DNA of 38,289 nt from Paracoccaceae bacterium (GCA_902573175.1 CACGIS010000006.1:1-38289), one strand, 5' to 3'; positions 27,013 through 35,894 are shown, counted from the first letter of the stretch. Numbers and translations are program-made. Notes: a model not told the origin generated them from the letters alone.

Positions 27013-28401
27013 ATGATTTCACACCGACTTACTGCTTCGGCACTAGCTATCTGCGTAAGCGCAACTGCGCTCACTGCACATCATTTTTATGGACCCTATC
27101 CAGTTACTTTAAAAGGTTACAGCGGAGATAAAACGAACTCTGTTTCCTATGGTGGCCAGATAGCCCGTCAGACAATGGAACAAAGTCTTAAAAAACTCGC
27201 TTCTACTGGTAATGGTGGTGGAAACGCTGCTGATGTTGAAGCCCAAATGATGCAGTATTTTTCAGGTCCGACTAAAGACTTGGCTATTTTGTCTCCAGCT
27301 TCAAAAGATGGGTTCAAAATAAAACAAACCACAATTGGTGAACTATCGTCTTCGGCAAATTTAGAAGGAAAATTCTACAAAGGATTGATGTCAGCTTGGC
27401 CAGGTAATCACACCGGCGTTGATGTCATGAAGGATATGATTTCGCGAGCTGCAAAAACAAATAAAGGATTTGATGCAGAAAACGGTTACGATTATGCGCA
27501 ACTAATCTCTAAATTTACAATGGGCGCTGTTCAGTACAGTCAGGCTGTCGATAACTATCTTGATGAAAAAATGACTGCTGATGTCAAACCAAATGATGCG
27601 CCTTACAAAGAAGGCAAGCATTACACTGGTAAAGAACATTCATGGGATGAGGGCTTTGGTTACTTTGGAGCTCCGGCGCATACCTTGGGTATGACTCCTG
27701 CTGCCGCTTATGACATAGCAAAAAGAAAAGATATGGCATCAGCCGATAAAAATGGTGACGGAGTTGTCGACTTAAAATCAGAAATGGTTTTCGGTCCGGC
27801 ATATTATGCCGCAGCATTTGATAAGTCAGGAAATACAAATTACTTGGCTTTAATAATGCAGGCATACATTGATGGTCGGAAAGTTATTTCTGGTGCAAAA
27901 GGTGAAAAGCTAAGCACCACAGAACTGGCTGTCATTAAAGGTCACGCTGCAACTATCGAAGAAAATTGGGAAAAAGTTTTGGCCGAAGCTGTATTCAAGT
28001 ATGCTGGTTCCGTTTACAAAGATATAGCGGCTATGAAAGAAAACGGCGTGGATGACAAAGGTTACCGCAAATATGTAAAGCATTGGGGTGAGCTTGCCGG
28101 ATTTTCAATGGCAATTCAGTCAGGTAGAAAAAACCTTGGATCAACGGCTGTTGAAATGAACAAATTAATTGGTTTTGGTCCGGTGACTGCTGATAATAGC
28201 TACGTAACAGGCGTTGACGGTAATGGTAATTTTGTAAGAGACAGAAAAATGACTTGGTCAGATTATCAATTAAACATGTTAAAAATTCAAAAGCTGATGG
28301 CTGATACATTCGGCTTAAAATCACGTGGTAATGACATGCTTAATGAGCTTGCCAAAATGAGTGCTTCAGCTGATGCGGATACAAACGCAGAAACTGATTA
28401 A
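27013..28401 (+). CDS. Exported DUF4856-type protein, probably imelysin-like and iron-linked
   Basis: The 462-residue protein begins with a signal peptide (ISHRLTASALAICVSATALTA). I chose the ATG at 27013, which has AAGGA 9 nt upstream, over a GTG at 26989. The YPVTLKGYSGDKTNSVSYGG opening, the QIARQTMEQSLKKL helix, and HSWDEGFGYFGAP match DUF4856 proteins as I remember them; these resemble imelysin-type periplasmic proteins. Two EF-hand-like loops, DKNGDGVVD and DGNGNFVRD, may bind calcium. It is divergent from futA with a shared inverted repeat, which suggests a role in iron handling. Function remains unproven. Confidence 0.75.
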   Translation: MISHRLTASALAICVSATALTAHHFYGPYPVTLKGYSGDKTNSVSYGGQIARQTMEQSLKKLASTGNGGGNAADVEAQMMQYFSGPTKDLAILSPASKDGFKIKQTTIGELSSSANLEGKFYKGLMSAWPGNHTGVDVMKDMISRAAKTNKGFDAENGYDYAQLISKFTMGAVQYSQAVDNYLDEKMTADVKPNDAPYKEGKHYTGKEHSWDEGFGYFGAPAHTLGMTPAAAYDIAKRKDMASADKNGDGVVDLKSEMVFGPAYYAAAFDKSGNTNYLALIMQAYIDGRKVISGAKGEKLSTTELAVIKGHAATIEENWEKVLAEAVFKYAGSVYKDIAAMKENGVDDKGYRKYVKHWGELAGFSMAIQSGRKNLGSTAVEMNKLIGFGPVTADNSYVTGVDGNGNFVRDRKMTWSDYQLNMLKIQKLMADTFGLKSRGNDMLNELAKMSASADADTNAETD

Positions 28402-28411
28402 AAACTTGAAA

Positions 28412-28445
28412 ACACGGCGCTAATAGTTTAGGGCCGTGTCTTTTT
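28412..28445 (+). terminator. Terminator after the DUF4856 gene
   Basis: ACACGGC (28412-28418) pairs with GCCGTGT (28433-28439) over a 14-nt loop, followed by CTTTTT. It lies 10 bp after the stop codon. Confidence 0.7.
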
Positions 28446-28462
28446 GCAGATAGGTAGTTGTC

Positions 28463-29485
28463 TTGGAAGATCTTATAGGAACTCTTACCACATTTGGATT
28501 ATACCTTGAGACTTATTTAACTTCGCTTTCTGCAGATTTTTTAAATCATAAAAAACGAATATTTGTGGGTTATCTGGCCATTTCTGTTGTAATGGCCTTA
28601 GTATTTCTGTGTGCATGGCGAGGTTTGGGGTTACGCGGCGCTTTTGGTAAAGTTTTTGATAAAAATATTTTTTGGTCGAGATCAGCAAAGGCTGATTATT
28701 TTATCTATGCTATAAATCGAATAATTTCCATATTGATTTCGCCTTATCTTATCGCTCAAGGAGCAGTGACCACTTTACTATTTTTTCAATTGAGTAAGCA
28801 AAATGTAATTGGCTTCCTGTCTCTAGACCACTGGCCGAGTGTACTAATTATCACACTATACACTTTGACCTATTTTTTTATGGATGATTTATCGAAGTAT
28901 TTTGTTCATAGATGTATGCATCGGTGGCAGTTCTTATGGGCTTTTCATAAAGTTCACCACTCAGCTGAAACTATGACACCAATTACAGTGTATCGTGTTC
29001 ATCCGGTAGAAAGTATAATCTATGGTTTGCGAGGTTCTATTGTTATTGGAGCAGTGATAGGAATTTTTGCTTATTGTTTTGGGATAGATAATTTTTCACT
29101 AGCTACTCTGTTGGGAGTGAATTTATTTTCATTTATTTTTAATATAGCAGGAGCTAATTTGCGACATTCTCACATTGAAATTGCATATTGGCCATGGCTG
29201 GAAAAAATATTTATTTCTCCTGCTCAGCATCAGTTACACCATTCGATCGAAAATAAACATTTCAATAAAAATTATGGAGCAATGCTAGCCATCTGGGATT
29301 GGCTTTTCGGATCACTCCATTTCTCAGAAACCGGTAAGTCAATAAGGTTTGGTCTTCGTCCAAATGAAGCAAGTGCTACAAATATAATTAGTATCTACCT
29401 TAAGCCTTTTGTCGAAATATCTAACATTTTTAAATACTTTTATACTACCTTGGTAAAATTGCTAAAATTAAATATTCTCCGATAA
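28463..29485 (+). CDS. Sterol desaturase/fatty acid hydroxylase family membrane protein
   Basis: This is an integral-membrane diiron oxygenase of 340 residues with four to six hydrophobic helices. The histidine clusters that hold the two irons are present: HRCMH (149-153), HKVHH (162-166), RHSH (234-237) and QHQLHH (255-260). Such enzymes hydroxylate or desaturate fatty acids, sterols or carotenoids; the substrate here is unknown. The start is a TTG at 28463 with AGG about 8 nt upstream. It follows the DUF4856 gene but is separated from it by a terminator. The need for iron might explain the location next to iron genes, but this is speculation. Confidence 0.88.
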   Translation: MEDLIGTLTTFGLYLETYLTSLSADFLNHKKRIFVGYLAISVVMALVFLCAWRGLGLRGAFGKVFDKNIFWSRSAKADYFIYAINRIISILISPYLIAQGAVTTLLFFQLSKQNVIGFLSLDHWPSVLIITLYTLTYFFMDDLSKYFVHRCMHRWQFLWAFHKVHHSAETMTPITVYRVHPVESIIYGLRGSIVIGAVIGIFAYCFGIDNFSLATLLGVNLFSFIFNIAGANLRHSHIEIAYWPWLEKIFISPAQHQLHHSIENKHFNKNYGAMLAIWDWLFGSLHFSETGKSIRFGLRPNEASATNIISIYLKPFVEISNIFKYFYTTLVKLLKLNILR

Positions 29486-29584
29486 GAAATAATCTAAATA
29501 CATTTTGGTTAAAGTTTCAGAAAATATTTTGCTCACTTAATTTTGCTGGGTGATTTAATTTCGTATTAGTGGATAAAGCTAATT

Positions 29585-30085
29585 TTAGTGAACGCTATAA
29601 CTTTGATAATAACTTTCTTCTGCCTCCAGTGGATTACATTCACTTTTCGTGATGGATGCTGCAAATTTTCTAGCGCTGGTTACTAAGTAAGATGCAAATT
29701 TAGGAGCGACTAAGTTCGAGGCTAAAAGTAATGCATCTTCCAACTCTTCGTCTTGTGCAAAGCCAATAATATTGGCAAAACAACTTTCATCACCTCCAAT
29801 GCATTTACACGCCAGGTCATGTTTCATTATTGGTCGACGAGAATATTTAACGCACAGAGTGAAAATTTCATCAAAAGCATCAATAGCTTGTCGAGTTTTT
29901 GTTATCCCTAAATCATAAGTAATGGTAGCCCAAAACGCATTTTGTAGGTCATGATCCGCCTTGGCGCATTGTGACCAATATCTCAGAAACAAAATTGCAT
30001 TTTGTTCTAACTGGTTCAATTCTGAAAGATATCCTACTGGAGCACCTCCACGATAAATTTGGTTTTTAATTTCGGAATTATCCAT
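29585..30085 (-). CDS. Conserved hypothetical protein with a C-x-C...C motif
   Basis: From the ATG at 30085 (GGA 7 nt upstream) the protein has 166 residues; an ATG at 30145 would add 20. It begins near RGGAPVGYLSELNQLEQ, is mainly helical, and contains a compact cysteine motif CKCIGGDESCFANII preceded by RRPIMKHDLA. I recall similar proteins from Rhodobacterales but no known function. There is no signal peptide or clear membrane span. The three cysteines and the nearby histidine could bind a metal. It is preceded by a probable small gene 16 bp upstream on the same strand, reading from the divergent promoter near 30330. Confidence 0.7.
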   Translation of the reverse strand: MDNSEIKNQIYRGGAPVGYLSELNQLEQNAILFLRYWSQCAKADHDLQNAFWATITYDLGITKTRQAIDAFDEIFTLCVKYSRRPIMKHDLACKCIGGDESCFANIIGFAQDEELEDALLLASNLVAPKFASYLVTSARKFAASITKSECNPLEAEESYYQSYSVH

Positions 30086-30101
30086 TTTTTTTCCAATAAA
30101 A

Positions 30102-30281
30102 TTAAGGGTTTTCGAATTTATGATCCGACTTAGTATTCTTTTCATGATGAACCGTTGAATTGAATTCTTCGCTGTCTGCTAGAAGTTCAATAATGCCTTG
30201 ATCTAACTCGCTACTGGTTTCACAGTAAGACATTAATAAAGCGCTTTTATCAAACGCTTGGATGTACTTTTTTTTAATCAA
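30102..30281 (-). CDS. Probable small protein (59 residues), TTG start
   Basis: This short frame begins with a TTG at 30281, 7 nt after AAGAG, and about 20 nt after the transcription start predicted from the minus-strand promoter. It ends with a TAA at 30102-30104. The product starts MIKKKYIQAFDKSALL, has an acidic middle (SSELDQGIIELLADSEEF) and a polar end. An internal ATG at 30233 would give 43 residues. It lies 16 bp before the next gene on the same strand. I do not recognise it. The support is the fit between promoter, ribosome-binding site and frame; coding is not proven. Confidence 0.4.
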   Translation of the reverse strand: MIKKKYIQAFDKSALLMSYCETSSELDQGIIELLADSEEFNSTVHHEKNTKSDHKFENP

Positions 30282-30307
30282 ATCGCAGCTCTTCGTTACT
30301 ATTTATT

Positions 30308-30369
30308 ATTAAATAAACCCTACTGAAACTGTCAAGAATAAACTTGACAAAAAAAGTCAGATTTATATT
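30308..30369. promoter_or_regulatory. Overlapping divergent promoters with a shared palindrome
   Basis: TGTCAAG (30330-30336) and CTTGACA (30343-30349) form a perfect inverted repeat with a 6-bp spacer. Each arm contains a TTGACA -35, pointing in opposite directions. Minus strand: -10 TTTAAT at 30308-30313 with 16-bp spacing. Plus strand: -10 candidate TATATT at 30364-30369 (14 bp), or TATTAA at 30366-30371 (16 bp). Confidence 0.55.
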
Positions 30370-30392
30370 AAGATCGAATAGAGGGTGATGTA

Positions 30393-30755
30393 ATGAAGCA
30401 TAATGTTTTATATGAAGACGTGAAGTTTGAACAGGTAAGTCTTTTAGACGAAGCGTGTAAAATATATCCTAATCTTTCAGAGGTTCGAAAAAAAAGCCCA
30501 AACACTTACAAAGATTTTGAAAAAATGTATGAAGAAATGTGCAGAAAGCTTGCTCCAGAATGTCGAAGTTTGACACACGCCAGTAGTATAGTGAATTTAA
30601 TTTTTCGGGTACACGGAAGTGGAACTTATTATAGTGACAAGACTAAAAGCAATGTATTTTTTCTCAAATTAAGTGAAACAACCGTTGATCGTTTATTGAA
30701 TGAGGTGGAACAATTTAAACTTTGGGTCGATTGCATTTTGCGCACTCAACCGTAA
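30393..30755 (+). CDS. Hypothetical protein, 120 residues
   Basis: The protein begins MKHNVLYEDVKFEQ and is mostly polar and helical. It has two cysteines in MCRKLAPECRSL and one in each end region. It contains SLLDEACKIYPNLSEV, an acidic helix (YKDFEKMYEEM) and a C-terminal helix ending VDCILRTQP. No signal peptide, membrane segment or recognised domain is visible. GAGGGTG lies about 10 nt before the ATG, and a TTGACA-type promoter lies about 45 bp upstream. It is divergent from the small gene and conserved hypothetical gene on the minus strand, with which it shares overlapping promoters. I do not recognise the family. Confidence 0.65.
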   Translation: MKHNVLYEDVKFEQVSLLDEACKIYPNLSEVRKKSPNTYKDFEKMYEEMCRKLAPECRSLTHASSIVNLIFRVHGSGTYYSDKTKSNVFFLKLSETTVDRLLNEVEQFKLWVDCILRTQP

Positions 30756-30810
30756 ACTACCGAAGTCTTTTTTATCGGGTATGTTTTCAAAGTGATTTAA
30801 GCTTCTCTTA

Positions 30811-31620
30811 TTAAGAATTTTTTGCTTGTTGCCAGAGGGTTTCCATTTCTTCCAAAGTTGTATTTTCTATTTTTCCGCCTTGGGAGCGTATTGTGTCCTC
30901 AACGAACTTGAACCGGTTTATGAATTTTCTGTTTGTTTGTTTAAGAGCTTCTTCTGAATCAACACCAAGGTGGCGGCCCAAGTTTACGATTGAAAACATT
31001 AGATCTCCAAATTCTTCATTAATCTTTTCTTGAGATTCGAGTTCTTTTGCTTCGACTAGCTCTTTTGTTTCTTCCTCTATTTTTTCCAAAACTTGTAAAA
31101 TATTAGGCCAATCAAACCCAACTCTGGCAGCCCTTTTTTGCAACTTGAGAGACCTTACCAATGCGGGGAGGTTGAGAGCTACATCATCCAAAATTCCTGT
31201 CTGATTTTTTTTTGCTCTTTCTTCTGCTTTGATTGACTCCCAATCGTTTACCTGTTGGAATGCTGTCTTGTTTCTATGTTCATTACCAAAAACATGAGGA
31301 TGCCTTTGTATCATTTTTTGCGATATTTGGTTTACAACATCATTAAAATTAAAGAGGTCCTCTTCTTCTGCCATTTGTGTGTGATAAACAGTTTGAAGCA
31401 GCAAATCCCCTAATTCATTTTTAAGATCATCCCAGTTTTCACGCTCAATGGCATCAGCAACTTCATAAGCTTCTTCTACAGTATAAGGCGCAATCGTCTT
31501 GAAATTCTGTTCAATATCCCAGGGGCATCCGCCATCAGGATCTCTAAGCGCTCTCATTATTTCTAATAATCGAGGCATTCCTTTTGAGGGATTATTAATT
31601 AGATTTTCATCAAAAGACAT
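30811..31620 (-). CDS. mazG: Nucleoside triphosphate pyrophosphohydrolase MazG
   Basis: MazG hydrolyses NTPs to NMP and pyrophosphate and can lower ppGpp precursors or remove damaged nucleotides. The 269 residues contain two MazG-like domains. The first has GGCPWDIEQNFKTIAPYTVEE with the metal motif EExxE at 49-53 and ELGD at 69-72. The second has a weaker copy (KIEEETKELVEAKE followed by EEFGDLMFSIVNLGRHL). Length matches the usual two-domain form. It is divergent from the M20 amidohydrolase across 63 bp. No toxin-antitoxin genes are nearby, so this is the housekeeping form. Confidence 0.95.
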   Translation of the reverse strand: MSFDENLINNPSKGMPRLLEIMRALRDPDGGCPWDIEQNFKTIAPYTVEEAYEVADAIERENWDDLKNELGDLLLQTVYHTQMAEEEDLFNFNDVVNQISQKMIQRHPHVFGNEHRNKTAFQQVNDWESIKAEERAKKNQTGILDDVALNLPALVRSLKLQKRAARVGFDWPNILQVLEKIEEETKELVEAKELESQEKINEEFGDLMFSIVNLGRHLGVDSEEALKQTNRKFINRFKFVEDTIRSQGGKIENTTLEEMETLWQQAKNS

Positions 31621-31683
31621 TGCAACGTCCCTTTTTCTCAGATTGAATGATCAAACACCAAAATATACGAGCGAGTCATACTT

Positions 31684-32847
31684 ATGGCAATATTGAATAG
31701 CATAGCCGGTTTTGAGAAAGATATGGCAAAGTGGCGCCAACATTTGCATCAAAATCCAGAGCTTGGCCGAGAATGTTATAAAACTGCTGAATATGTAAGT
31801 GAACGTTTAAAAGAATTTGGTATTACTGAAATTCATACGGGATACGCTTCTAGTGGACTTGTGGCGATAATAGAGGGTAAGGGTCCCGGTCGGACTATTG
31901 GTTTAAGAGCTGATATGGATGCTCTGCCTATAACGGAGAATACTGGATTATCTTATTCTTCAGTAAATGAAGGCGTGATGCATGCTTGTGGACATGACGG
32001 CCATACAACCATGTTACTTGGGGCGGCACGTTATCTTTCCGGAACTAAAAATTTTAGTGGGCGAGTTGCGCTTATTTTTCAGCCTGATGAGGAAGCGACT
32101 GGTGGTGCTAAGGCAATGGTTGAAGAAGGCATTATAGAACAATTTCAGATAGAGGAAGTTTACGCACTCCATAACATCCCTGGCCATGATGTAGGAGTAA
32201 TGTACACGCGTTCTGGCCCAATAATGGCAGGTGCGGATAACTTCAGTGTTGAAATCAAAGGGAAAGGTGGCCACGCTGCCTATCCACATGAAGTAAAGGA
32301 TCCAATAGTTGCAGCCTTATCTATTGCACAGGCTTTTCAGACAATCGTTAGTCGAAACAATATTCCTAGCGATGACTTGGTTATTTCCATAACGCAAGTG
32401 CATAGTGGGACTACGGATAATGTGATACCGGAAACAGCCTATTTGAATGGAACAGTGCGGACATTTGATTTGTCTGTTCAGGAAATGGTCATAAAACGTA
32501 TGGAAAAAATTATTTCAGGGCTCGCCATGAGTTTCGAAGTTGAGGCGAAACTTAATTATGAGAAAGGATACCCACCCACCATAAATCATGAGGAAGCAAC
32601 AAATTTCGCAATCGAGGTTGCTAACGACGTCTGTGGACCTGATCAGGTATTAACTTCGGTAAGTAAGGAAATGGGCGCGGAAGATTTCAGCTACATGTTA
32701 GATAAAAGACCAGGTGCGTACCTATTTTTAGGAATAGGAGAAGGTGCTGGTTTACATAATCCAAATTATGACTTCAATGATGCTGCTGCACCTATCGGCG
32801 CATCTTTTTTTGCTCGGCTAATTGAGAAAGCCCTTCCTTTAGGCTAG
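31684..32847 (+). CDS. M20-family amidohydrolase (hippurate hydrolase/amino-acid deacylase type)
   Basis: This zinc-dependent enzyme of 387 residues cleaves acyl or amide bonds of N-acyl amino acids. Motifs: RQHLHQNPELG (18-28), RADMDALPI (75-83), HACGHDGHTTML with metal ligands at C102 and H104, catalytic E136/E137 in QPDEEATGG, ALHNIPG with a further histidine, GKGGHAAYPHE of the dimerisation domain, and MGAEDFSYM. The exact substrate (hippurate, indole-acetyl amino acids, acetyl-ornithine) cannot be read. It lies 51 bp before a SpeB-type gene on the same strand, which suggests joint nitrogen scavenging from modified amino compounds. Confidence 0.92.
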   Translation: MAILNSIAGFEKDMAKWRQHLHQNPELGRECYKTAEYVSERLKEFGITEIHTGYASSGLVAIIEGKGPGRTIGLRADMDALPITENTGLSYSSVNEGVMHACGHDGHTTMLLGAARYLSGTKNFSGRVALIFQPDEEATGGAKAMVEEGIIEQFQIEEVYALHNIPGHDVGVMYTRSGPIMAGADNFSVEIKGKGGHAAYPHEVKDPIVAALSIAQAFQTIVSRNNIPSDDLVISITQVHSGTTDNVIPETAYLNGTVRTFDLSVQEMVIKRMEKIISGLAMSFEVEAKLNYEKGYPPTINHEEATNFAIEVANDVCGPDQVLTSVSKEMGAEDFSYMLDKRPGAYLFLGIGEGAGLHNPNYDFNDAAAPIGASFFARLIEKALPLG

Positions 32848-32898
32848 AGTATTTTAAGATTAATAAATTAAATTTTGTAAAGAAAATCAGAGATAAAA

Positions 32899-33873
32899 AT
32901 GGTATTAAGTAACGCAAAAACTGAGATAGATCTCGCTTTTACAAGAAAAGATTTAAAGGGTTTATCATACGAAAATGCTTTCGGTGGTTCGACTTCATTT
33001 TTGCGACGACGCTACACCAAAAACTTAAAAGATGTTGATATAGCGATAACTGGGGTGCCCTTTGATCAAGCAGTAACCAATCGGCCAGGCGCCAGATTTG
33101 GTCCTAGGGCTATTAGGGAAGCATCAACTTTACAGACATTTGATCCGCCATATGGCTGGGACTTTGATCCTATGCGAGAGTTAAATATTGTTGATTACGG
33201 TGACTTGGCTTTTGATTATGCCAAAGTGCAAGAGTTTCCCTCCTTATTGGAGCAGCATATATCTAAAATTCTGTCAAATAATGTTTCAACAATAGTTTTA
33301 GGGGGTGATCATTTTATAACATACCCAATCTTAAAAGCTTATTTTAATAAGCTAGGGTCACCTTTATCTTTACTACAATTTGATGCGCATTCAGATACTT
33401 GGCCGGATGATGATGAAGACCGAATTGATCATGGAACAATGTTTTATAAGGCAGTAAAAAGTGGAATAATCGACCCTAAAACATCGGTTCAAGTTGGTAT
33501 TCGTACAACAAATGAAGATACCTTGGGGGTAAATATTATTGATGCAAGGGAAGTACATGAAAATGGCCCAGTTGAGGTCGCAAAAAAAATAAAATCAATT
33601 TTGGGAAATCAACCCACATACCTGACATTCGATATTGATTGTCTTGACCCGGCTTTTGCTCCAGGCACTGGGACACCAGTTTGGGGCGGTTTATCTTCCG
33701 GTCAGGCTGCAATTCTTCTTAGGGATATCGCAGGGATTAATATGATAGGTGGAGACGTTGTTGAGGTTTCACCTAGCTATGACACTTCTGGTGCTACGGC
33801 GATTGCTGGCGCTCATGCTGTTACGGAGCTTTTATGCATTTGGGGCTCTAATTCAAAAAATAAGAGGGCTTGA
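32899..33873 (+). CDS. speB: Agmatinase/ureohydrolase-family enzyme
   Basis: The 324 residues belong to the arginase superfamily with a binuclear manganese site: GGDH (135-138), DAHSD (162-166) and DIDCLDPAF (245-253) supply the ligands H138, D162, H164, D166, D245 and D247. The RPGARFGPRAIR loop near residue 62 is typical of agmatinase-type enzymes, which release urea from agmatine to make putrescine. Related guanidino hydrolases act on guanidinobutyrate or guanidinopropionate, so the substrate is not certain. It is followed 32 bp later by prfA and preceded by the M20 enzyme, so the operon may mix nitrogen scavenging with translation genes. Confidence 0.88.
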   Translation: MVLSNAKTEIDLAFTRKDLKGLSYENAFGGSTSFLRRRYTKNLKDVDIAITGVPFDQAVTNRPGARFGPRAIREASTLQTFDPPYGWDFDPMRELNIVDYGDLAFDYAKVQEFPSLLEQHISKILSNNVSTIVLGGDHFITYPILKAYFNKLGSPLSLLQFDAHSDTWPDDDEDRIDHGTMFYKAVKSGIIDPKTSVQVGIRTTNEDTLGVNIIDAREVHENGPVEVAKKIKSILGNQPTYLTFDIDCLDPAFAPGTGTPVWGGLSSGQAAILLRDIAGINMIGGDVVEVSPSYDTSGATAIAGAHAVTELLCIWGSNSKNKRA

Positions 33874-33905
33874 CCCAAGCTTCTTAAAAATCTTATCACC
33901 TCGCC

Positions 33906-34961
33906 ATGGTTCCTTTACAAAAATTAGAACAAATTCATCAAAGATATGAATTCCTAGAGGCTCAGATGAGTACGGGAATATCTGGTGAAGAAATAGCCAA
34001 ACTTTCTAAAGAGTACTCACAATTAAAACCAGTAGTTGAAAAGATCGAGGAATATAAATCGCTGCTTGAAGACTTAAAGGAAGCTGAAGATATGATGGCT
34101 GATCCTGATATGCGGCAACTTGCGGAAGAAGAATTGCCTCTTTTAAAAGCGCGTGTGCCCGCAGTTGAAAAACTGCTGCAGTTGGCGCTACTGCCGAAAG
34201 ATGCTGCAGATGAAAGATCTGCAATGATCGAAATTAGACCAGGTACTGGTGGAGATGAGGCGGCCTTGTTCGCTGCTGATCTTTTAAGAATGTATCAAAG
34301 ATTTTCTGAGACGAGTGGTTGGACATTTGAAGTCATTGAAGAACAGTTATCGGAATTAGGAGGAATAAAAGAGGTTGTTGTTCACATAAAAGGAGATGGA
34401 GTTTTCGCCAAACTTAAATATGAAAGTGGTGTTCATCGAGTTCAACGTGTTCCCGAAACTGAAAGTGGAGGTAGGGTACATACTTCTGCCGCAACTGTTG
34501 CAGTTCTTCCTGAAGCTGAAGATGTCGATATAAAAATTGAACAAAATGATCTTCGGATTGATACTATGCGAAGTTCTGGAGCAGGGGGGCAGCATGTGAA
34601 TACTACTGACTCTGCTGTTAGAATAACTCACATACCTTCGGGAATTGTTGTAACAAGCTCTGAGAAATCTCAACATAGAAATCGAGAAATTGCTATGCAG
34701 GTTTTAAAGACGCGTCTTTATGATTTGGAGCGACAGAGGGTTGATAATGAAAGGTCGGCTGATCGAAAATCACAGGTAGGCTCAGGAGATAGATCGGAAA
34801 GAATTAGAACTTATAACTTTCCGCAGGGTCGTGTTACCGATCATCGAATTAACTTAACTTTGTATAAGCTAGATCAGATTATCCAGGGAGATTTGGTTGA
34901 AATGGTTTCAGCGCTGATTGAATATGCTCAAGCGGAAAAATTAGCTGAGATTGACGAGTGA
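33906..34961 (+). CDS. prfA: Peptide chain release factor 1
   Basis: RF1 reads UAA and UAG stops and releases the protein. The 351 residues show an N-terminal coiled region, the [16 protein letters not shown] segment (108-123), the stop-codon tripeptide region at 183-185, the GGQ motif at 227-229 ([17 protein letters not shown]), and the C-terminal [16 protein letters not shown]. The tripeptide reads PET where E. coli RF1 has PAT; the first and third residues are kept. The stop overlaps the prmC start by 4 bp, so the factor and its methyltransferase are coupled. No clear Shine-Dalgarno precedes the ATG. Confidence 0.96.
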   Translation: MVPLQKLEQIHQRYEFLEAQMSTGISGEEIAKLSKEYSQLKPVVEKIEEYKSLLEDLKEAEDMMADPDMRQLAEEELPLLKARVPAVEKLLQLALLPKDAADERSAMIEIRPGTGGDEAALFAADLLRMYQRFSETSGWTFEVIEEQLSELGGIKEVVVHIKGDGVFAKLKYESGVHRVQRVPETESGGRVHTSAATVAVLPEAEDVDIKIEQNDLRIDTMRSSGAGGQHVNTTDSAVRITHIPSGIVVTSSEKSQHRNREIAMQVLKTRLYDLERQRVDNERSADRKSQVGSGDRSERIRTYNFPQGRVTDHRINLTLYKLDQIIQGDLVEMVSALIEYAQAEKLAEIDE

Positions 34962-35788
34962 AATTAAAAAAGGTTTTAGCCGATACCACAATTAAATTAT
35001 CTGAATCAGGAATTGAAGGTTCGGCAAGGGATGCTAGGATTCTGACTGCATATGCGCTTCAGATTCCAATTTCTGAATTGTCACTTAAGATCAATGAGCA
35101 AGTATCGGGGAAAATAACCTCTAAACTTGAAAAATTAATACTCCGCAGAATTAATAGAGAGCCTATTTCAAAAATTTTAGGGAGAAGAGATTTTTGGGGT
35201 CGGACGTTCTCTATTAATGAAAATGTGCTGGATCCAAGGGGTGATACGGAGACACTAATAGATTTTGTAATAGAAAAACCAGTTAAATCGGTTTTAGAGC
35301 TTGGTACAGGTTCTGGTGCAATTGCAATAACCCTGGCTTGCGAATGGAAAGAGGTTCATGTGACAGCGGTAGATATCTCGGAAGATGCTCTCTTGCTGGC
35401 TAAATTAAACGCGGAAAAGTTTAATGTTCAAAACAAAATCCATTTTTTAAAGTCTGACTGGTATGACAATGTAAAAGGGCTCTTTGATCTCATAATCTCG
35501 AACCCTCCTTATATTGGTTTGGCAGAACAAGATGAATTATCTGCCGAAGTTATAAAATATGATCCTGAAATTGCGTTGTTTGCTGGTCGTGATGGATTGG
35601 ACGCTTATAAAAAGATAATCCCCAACTTACCAAAATTTTTGAAACCAGATGGTTTTGTTGCTCTCGAAACAGGGGCATCACAAAGTAATCAAGTTAAAAA
35701 AATGATGAATGCAGTTGGTTTCATTGATGCAAAAATAGTAAAAGACTTGTCAGGAAAAGACCGTTTAGTGGCGGCAAAACTTGCTTGA
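34958..35788 (+). CDS. prmC: Release factor glutamine methyltransferase
   Basis: PrmC methylates the glutamine of the GGQ motif in RF1 and RF2, raising release efficiency. The 276 residues contain an N-terminal helical domain, SAM motif [13 protein letters not shown] (113-124), motif IV SNPPYIG (181-187) and [13 protein letters not shown] at the end. The usual LIPRPDTE substrate segment reads LDPRGDTE here, a mild variation. The start is a GTG overlapping the prfA stop by 4 bp. A 187-bp gap with unusual sequence follows before the DUF4167 gene. Confidence 0.95.
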   Translation: MKLKKVLADTTIKLSESGIEGSARDARILTAYALQIPISELSLKINEQVSGKITSKLEKLILRRINREPISKILGRRDFWGRTFSINENVLDPRGDTETLIDFVIEKPVKSVLELGTGSGAIAITLACEWKEVHVTAVDISEDALLLAKLNAEKFNVQNKIHFLKSDWYDNVKGLFDLIISNPPYIGLAEQDELSAEVIKYDPEIALFAGRDGLDAYKKIIPNLPKFLKPDGFVALETGASQSNQVKKMMNAVGFIDAKIVKDLSGKDRLVAAKLA

Positions 35789-35852
35789 TTGATAAATTTT
35801 TATTGTTTTATTCTTTTTAGCCTTGTTTATTTATATAAAATTAGGTTACAAA

Positions 35853-35894
35853 GTGCATGTAAAGCGCTTACAGCCTTGGCTGCCGCGCAAATAA
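35853..35894 (+). other. Possible leader peptide and GC-richer element before the DUF4167 gene
   Basis: In an otherwise AT-rich gap (35789-35975) a stretch of about 60 bp is clearly richer in GC. It holds a 13-codon frame (GTG at 35853, TAA at 35892-35894) with product MHVKRLQPWLPRK, and AGG 7 nt before the GTG. It also contains TGTAA-AGCGC-TTACA (35858-35872) and the adjoining repeat CAGCC-TT-GGCTG (35871-35882). This may be a regulatory leader of the DUF4167 gene; I know no match. Confidence 0.3.

Noticed and set aside
30237-30248. Palindrome AAAGCGCTTT as an operator
   Set aside because: It lies inside the probable small gene and has no promoter in a useful position.
35858-35872. Same operator as edd/eno in the DUF4167 leader
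   Set aside because: TGTAA-AGCGC-TTACA has different arms and an odd spacer; it is not the GTTAGCGNTAAC motif.
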